NCBI RefSeq assembly: GCF_900091955.1
Contig: NZ_FMDF01000183.1
Location: 1-64,000 of the forward strand
Direction: 5' to 3'
Origin: Streptomyces sp. Ncost-T10-10d
GTDB lineage: Bacteria > Actinomycetota > Actinomycetes > Streptomycetales > Streptomycetaceae
Length of the DNA: 64,000 nucleotides
A program made the position numbers and the translations under genes. How positions within the stretch are numbered: the stretch's first letter is position 1; each line of letters starts with the position of its first letter. The notes under the pieces are model-generated. The model did not search any database. It was not told the DNA's origin and saw only the letters and a list, made by a program, of their open reading frames with translations. This document shows, piece by piece, positions 61,028 through 64,000 of this stretch.

Positions 61028-62269
61028 ATGGCCAAGACCGTCATCGTCGTCATCGACGGATTCGGCATCGGCGCCATGCCCGACGCGGGCACTCTGCGCC
61101 CCGGCGATCTCACCGCCGACACCTGCGGACACGTCCTCGACCACTGCCGCACGGCCCTCGGGCGGCCGCTGCGCCTGCCGGTGCTCGGCGCGCTGGGTCT
61201 CGGCCTGGTCCACCCGCATCAGGACCTCGCCCGCCGTACCCGTCTGCCCGTCGCCGCGGGCCGCGCCGCGCTCGGCTATCCCGGTGCCGACACCTTCGCG
61301 GGCCACCAGACGATGATGGGCGCCGACTTCAGCCGGGTCACCGTGGCTCGGCTCGCCGACCATCTGGCCGAGGTGGCCGCCGCCCTCGAAACAGCCGGCC
61401 ACCGTGTCGAACCGCTGGACGGCAAGCCGCTCCTCGTCGTCGACGGCACGGTCCTCGTCCACGACAACCTGGAGGCCGACCCCGGGATCAACTGGAACGC
61501 CTCCGGCCGGCTGGAGGACCTGCCCTTCGACGGCCCCGGCGGAATCCTCGCTGTCGCCCGTACCGTCCGCGCGGTCGCGCCCGTCGCCCGGGTCATCGCG
61601 GTCGGCGGCCATGCGGACGGCCCGCTGAGGCAGTTCGTGCGCCCCGGCGATGCGGGAACCGTCGGACTCGACACCCCCGCCACGGGCTTCTACCGCAACG
61701 GAGGCCTGGAAGTTCAGCACCTGGGCGCCGAGCTCGACCACACTCGCCAGCTCCCCGGTCTGGCCGCCCGCGCGGGCATCCCGGTCACCCTGGTGGGGAA
61801 GGCCGCCGACATCCTGGCCTGCGAGGCGGCGCGGCGGCACCCGGCCGTGAAGACCGCCGACGTGCTCTCCCGCACCCTCGAAGCGGTACGCGCCCCCGGC
61901 GACGCGCTCGTCGTCACCAACGTCCAGGAGACCGACCTGGCAGGGCACCAGCAGGACACCGAGCGCTACGGACACCTCCTGGAGCAGGTGGACTCCGGGC
62001 TCGCCGGGCTCGTGGCACTGCTCGACAGCCCCGGCGACCGGCTGATCGTCACCGGCGACCACGGGAACGACCCCACGATCGGGCACGCCCACCACACCCG
62101 CGAGTACGTGCCGGTACTGATCCACCGGCCCGGCACGGACGGCGTGGAACTGCTGCCGGACGCGGACAGCCTCGCGGATGTGGGCGCCACCGCGGCCGTA
62201 TCGCTGTCCCTGGACCCGACGGGGCTGGCCAACGGCACGACGCTGCGGCCGGGACAGCACGCCGCATAG
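61028..62269 (+). CDS. yhfW: Phosphopentomutase-like metalloenzyme, YhfW family
   Basis: This 413-residue protein is an alkaline-phosphatase-superfamily mutase. The first metal aspartate is in VIVVIDGFGIGAMPDA near residue 10 and the nucleophile position in HQTMMGADFSRV near 98. Further metal ligands are in ETDLAGHQQDTERY near 306 and VTGDHGNDPTIGHAHHTREY near 340. It resembles YhfW and phosphopentomutase (DeoB). A role moving a phosphate on a sugar or amino sugar is likely. It ends the operon before a strong terminator. Confidence 0.85.
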   Translation: MAKTVIVVIDGFGIGAMPDAGTLRPGDLTADTCGHVLDHCRTALGRPLRLPVLGALGLGLVHPHQDLARRTRLPVAAGRAALGYPGADTFAGHQTMMGADFSRVTVARLADHLAEVAAALETAGHRVEPLDGKPLLVVDGTVLVHDNLEADPGINWNASGRLEDLPFDGPGGILAVARTVRAVAPVARVIAVGGHADGPLRQFVRPGDAGTVGLDTPATGFYRNGGLEVQHLGAELDHTRQLPGLAARAGIPVTLVGKAADILACEAARRHPAVKTADVLSRTLEAVRAPGDALVVTNVQETDLAGHQQDTERYGHLLEQVDSGLAGLVALLDSPGDRLIVTGDHGNDPTIGHAHHTREYVPVLIHRPGTDGVELLPDADSLADVGATAAVSLSLDPTGLANGTTLRPGQHAA

Positions 62270-62272
62270 GAA

Positions 62273-62315
62273 CATGCGCAGGGGCGCCCACCGTCGGTGG
62301 GCGCCCCTGCGCATG
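62273..62315. terminator. Bidirectional terminator between yhfW and ffh
   Basis: A perfect 20-bp stem (62273-62292 with 62296-62315) with a GTC loop sits directly between the two convergent stop codons. Confidence 0.88.
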
Positions 62316-62326
62316 TCGTCGGGCGA

Positions 62327-63877
62327 TCAGCCCATGAACTTCTTGAACTCGTCCGGCAGCTCGAAGTTCTTGTCCTCCTGCGCCGGCAGACCGAACGCAC
62401 CGCCCTGCGCCGCCGCCTGCTCGCGACGGGCCGCCGCGGCCTGCTCCTCGGCCTTGCGCTTCATCGGGTTGCCGCTCTTGCGCTTGCCCTTGGCCTGCTT
62501 GACCTGCTTCTTCTGCCGGCCGGGACCGCCACCCATGCCCGGCATCCCGGGCATCCCCGGCATGCCGCCGCCCTGCGCCATCTTCGACATCATCTTGCGC
62601 GCATCGAAGAACCGCTCCACCAGGTTCTTCACGGCGCTGACCTCGACACCGGAGCCCTTGGCGATACGGGCGCGGCGCGAGCCGTTGATGATCGTCGGCT
62701 CGGCGCGCTCCTTCGGGGTCATCGACTTGATGATCGCGGCGGTACGGTCCACGTCGCGCTCGTCGATGTTGTTGATCTGGTCCTTGATCTGCCCCATGCC
62801 GGGCAGCATCCCGAGCAGCTTGGAGATGGAGCCCATCTTCCGGACCTGCTCCATCTGGGCCAGGAAGTCGTCGAGCGTGAAGTCCTTGCCCTTGCTGGAC
62901 GCCAGCTTGGAGGCCATTTTGGCGGCCTCTTCCTGGCTGAAGGTCTTCTCCGCCTGCTCGATCAGGGTGAGCAGGTCACCCATGTCGAGAATGCGGGACG
63001 CCATGCGGTCGGGGTGGAAGGCGTCGAAGTCCTCGAGCTTCTCACCGTTCGACGCGAACATGACCTGCTTGCCCGTGACGTGGGCGATCGACAGGGCGGC
63101 ACCACCGCGGGCGTCACCGTCGAGCTTGGAGAGCACCACGCCGTCGAAGCCGACGCCGTCGCGGAAGGCCTCGGCGGTGTTGACCGCGTCCTGGCCGATC
63201 ATCGCGTCGACGACGAAGAGGATCTCGTCGGGGCTGACGGCGTCGCGGATGTCCGCGGCCTGCTGCATCAGCTCCTGGTCGATACCGAGGCGGCCGGCGG
63301 TGTCGACGATCACGACGTCGTACTGCTTGGAGCGGGCGTGCTCGATCGACTCCTTGGCGACCTGGACCGGGTCGCCGACGCCGTTGCCCGGCTGCGGCGC
63401 GTACACCGCGACACCGGCGCGGTCGGCGACGACGCTGAGCTGGTTCACGGCGTTCGGGCGCTGGAGGTCACAGGCGACGAGCAGCGGGGAGTGGCCCTGA
63501 CCCTTGAGCCAGAGGCCGAGCTTTCCGGCGAGGGTGGTCTTACCGGCACCCTGGAGACCCGCCAGCATGATCACGGTGGGCGGGTTCTTGGCGAACCGCA
63601 GCCGCCGGGTCTCGCCGCCGAGGATGCCCACGAGCTCCTCGTTGACGATCTTGACGACCTGCTGGGCGGGATTCAGCGCCTGGGAGACCTCGACGCCGCG
63701 CGCCCGCTCCTTGACGTTGCCGATGAAGGCGCGGACGACGGGCAGCGCGACATCCGCTTCGAGCAGGGCGATACGGATCTCGCGGGCCGTGGCGTCGATG
63801 TCCGCCTCGGACAAGCGGCCCTTGCCCCGGAGGTTCTTGAAAGTCGCGCTAAGGCGGTCGGAGAGAGTATCGAACAC
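62327..63877 (-). CDS. ffh: Signal recognition particle protein Ffh
   Basis: This 516-residue SRP54 GTPase has the N-domain, G-domain P-loop GLQGAGKTTLAGKLG near residue 107, DTAGRLGIDQELM near 192 and a Met/Gly-rich M-domain end (MPGMPGMGGGPGRQKKQ). With 4.5S RNA it binds signal sequences and targets ribosomes to FtsY. The length fits actinobacterial Ffh with its Lys-rich C-terminal extension. A hairpin and promoter region lie upstream to the window end. Confidence 0.96.
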   Translation of the reverse strand: MFDTLSDRLSATFKNLRGKGRLSEADIDATAREIRIALLEADVALPVVRAFIGNVKERARGVEVSQALNPAQQVVKIVNEELVGILGGETRRLRFAKNPPTVIMLAGLQGAGKTTLAGKLGLWLKGQGHSPLLVACDLQRPNAVNQLSVVADRAGVAVYAPQPGNGVGDPVQVAKESIEHARSKQYDVVIVDTAGRLGIDQELMQQAADIRDAVSPDEILFVVDAMIGQDAVNTAEAFRDGVGFDGVVLSKLDGDARGGAALSIAHVTGKQVMFASNGEKLEDFDAFHPDRMASRILDMGDLLTLIEQAEKTFSQEEAAKMASKLASSKGKDFTLDDFLAQMEQVRKMGSISKLLGMLPGMGQIKDQINNIDERDVDRTAAIIKSMTPKERAEPTIINGSRRARIAKGSGVEVSAVKNLVERFFDARKMMSKMAQGGGMPGMPGMPGMGGGPGRQKKQVKQAKGKRKSGNPMKRKAEEQAAAARREQAAAQGGAFGLPAQEDKNFELPDEFKKFMG

Positions 63878-63955
63878 GGCGCTCGTCGGTCCTCAGGGTC
63901 GGGGGCGGGGCAGGTCAGTCGTCCCCAAGGGTATCCGGACCCCGGGAAACGCAAA

Positions 63956-63988
63956 GCCCTCGTCCGATTCTCATGGGCGCACGAGGGC
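63956..63988. terminator. Hairpin upstream of ffh
   Basis: GCCCTCGT pairs with ACGAGGGC across a 17-nt loop. It probably terminates a minus-strand gene that ends just beyond the window edge. Confidence 0.5.
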
Positions 63989-64000
63989 CTGTGGGCGCGG

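Noticed and set aside
54514..62269. Interpretation of the operon as a phosphonate (phn) degradation cluster
   Set aside because: The phosphotriesterase-like protein and PLP enzymes could suggest it, but no C-P lyase or phosphonatase is present and the full set matches the yhf genes better.
1..64000. tRNA genes, CRISPR arrays, transposase genes, prophage
   Set aside because: None was recognised on either strand; the only mobile-like sequence is the palindromic element at 9346-9510.

Overview
The window is high-GC actinobacterial DNA and almost certainly from a Streptomyces chromosome. The gene order rpsP-KH-rimM-trmD-rplS-sipWXYZ, then dprA/comM, whiG, rpsB-tsf-pyrH-frr-cdsA and rlmN, is the one I know from Streptomyces coelicolor. 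GTG and TTG starts are frequent, and long antisense open frames are everywhere, as expected at this GC content. All calls come from reading the sequence; no database was searched.

Layout. Bases 1-1400 hold the start of a secreted chitinase-type enzyme behind a likely DasR operator, and a frameshifted small gene. From 1414 to 8591 a six-gene minus-strand operon encodes polyamine uptake and oxidation: aldehyde dehydrogenase, PotD-, PotA-, PotB- and PotC-like proteins, and an FAD amine oxidase. A NADAR protein, a 165-bp palindromic element, a DUF4190 protein, an adenosine/aminodeoxyfutalosine deaminase, a GDPD phosphodiesterase, a DUF574 methyltransferase, a two-component system, a serine hydrolase and a small membrane protein follow. 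A second polyamine block lies at 16919-21759: an orphan PotD, a second aldehyde dehydrogenase, an Lrp regulator and a class III aminotransferase. Next come an ABC exporter pair, a LOG-type protein, an SRPBCC protein and a thiBPQ thiamine uptake operon behind a TPP riboswitch.

From 29996 to 51304 the content is conserved core: rlmN, cdsA-frr-pyrH-tsf-rpsB, an M23-like protein, a TetR regulator, the sporulation sigma factor whiG, dprA-comM-yraN, DUF2469, a NUDIX hydrolase, four consecutive type I signal peptidases, rplS-trmD-rimM-KH-rpsP, a SprT-like metalloprotein and a eukaryal/archaeal-type prolyl-tRNA synthetase. A methyltransferase and ftsH follow.

The most unusual region is 54514-62269. 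It is an eight-gene plus-strand operon whose proteins match the E. coli yhfS-yhfZ (php) set: GntR-like YhfZ, PRD-domain YhfY, DUF2620 YhfU, membrane protein YhfT, phosphotriesterase homologue Php, PLP enzymes YhfS and YhfX, and the phosphopentomutase-like YhfW. To my knowledge its pathway is not established. A near-identical 19-bp box lies in the promoter of yhfZ and again just before yhfY, and looks like the YhfZ operator. A 20-bp stem terminator separates this operon from ffh at the end of the window.
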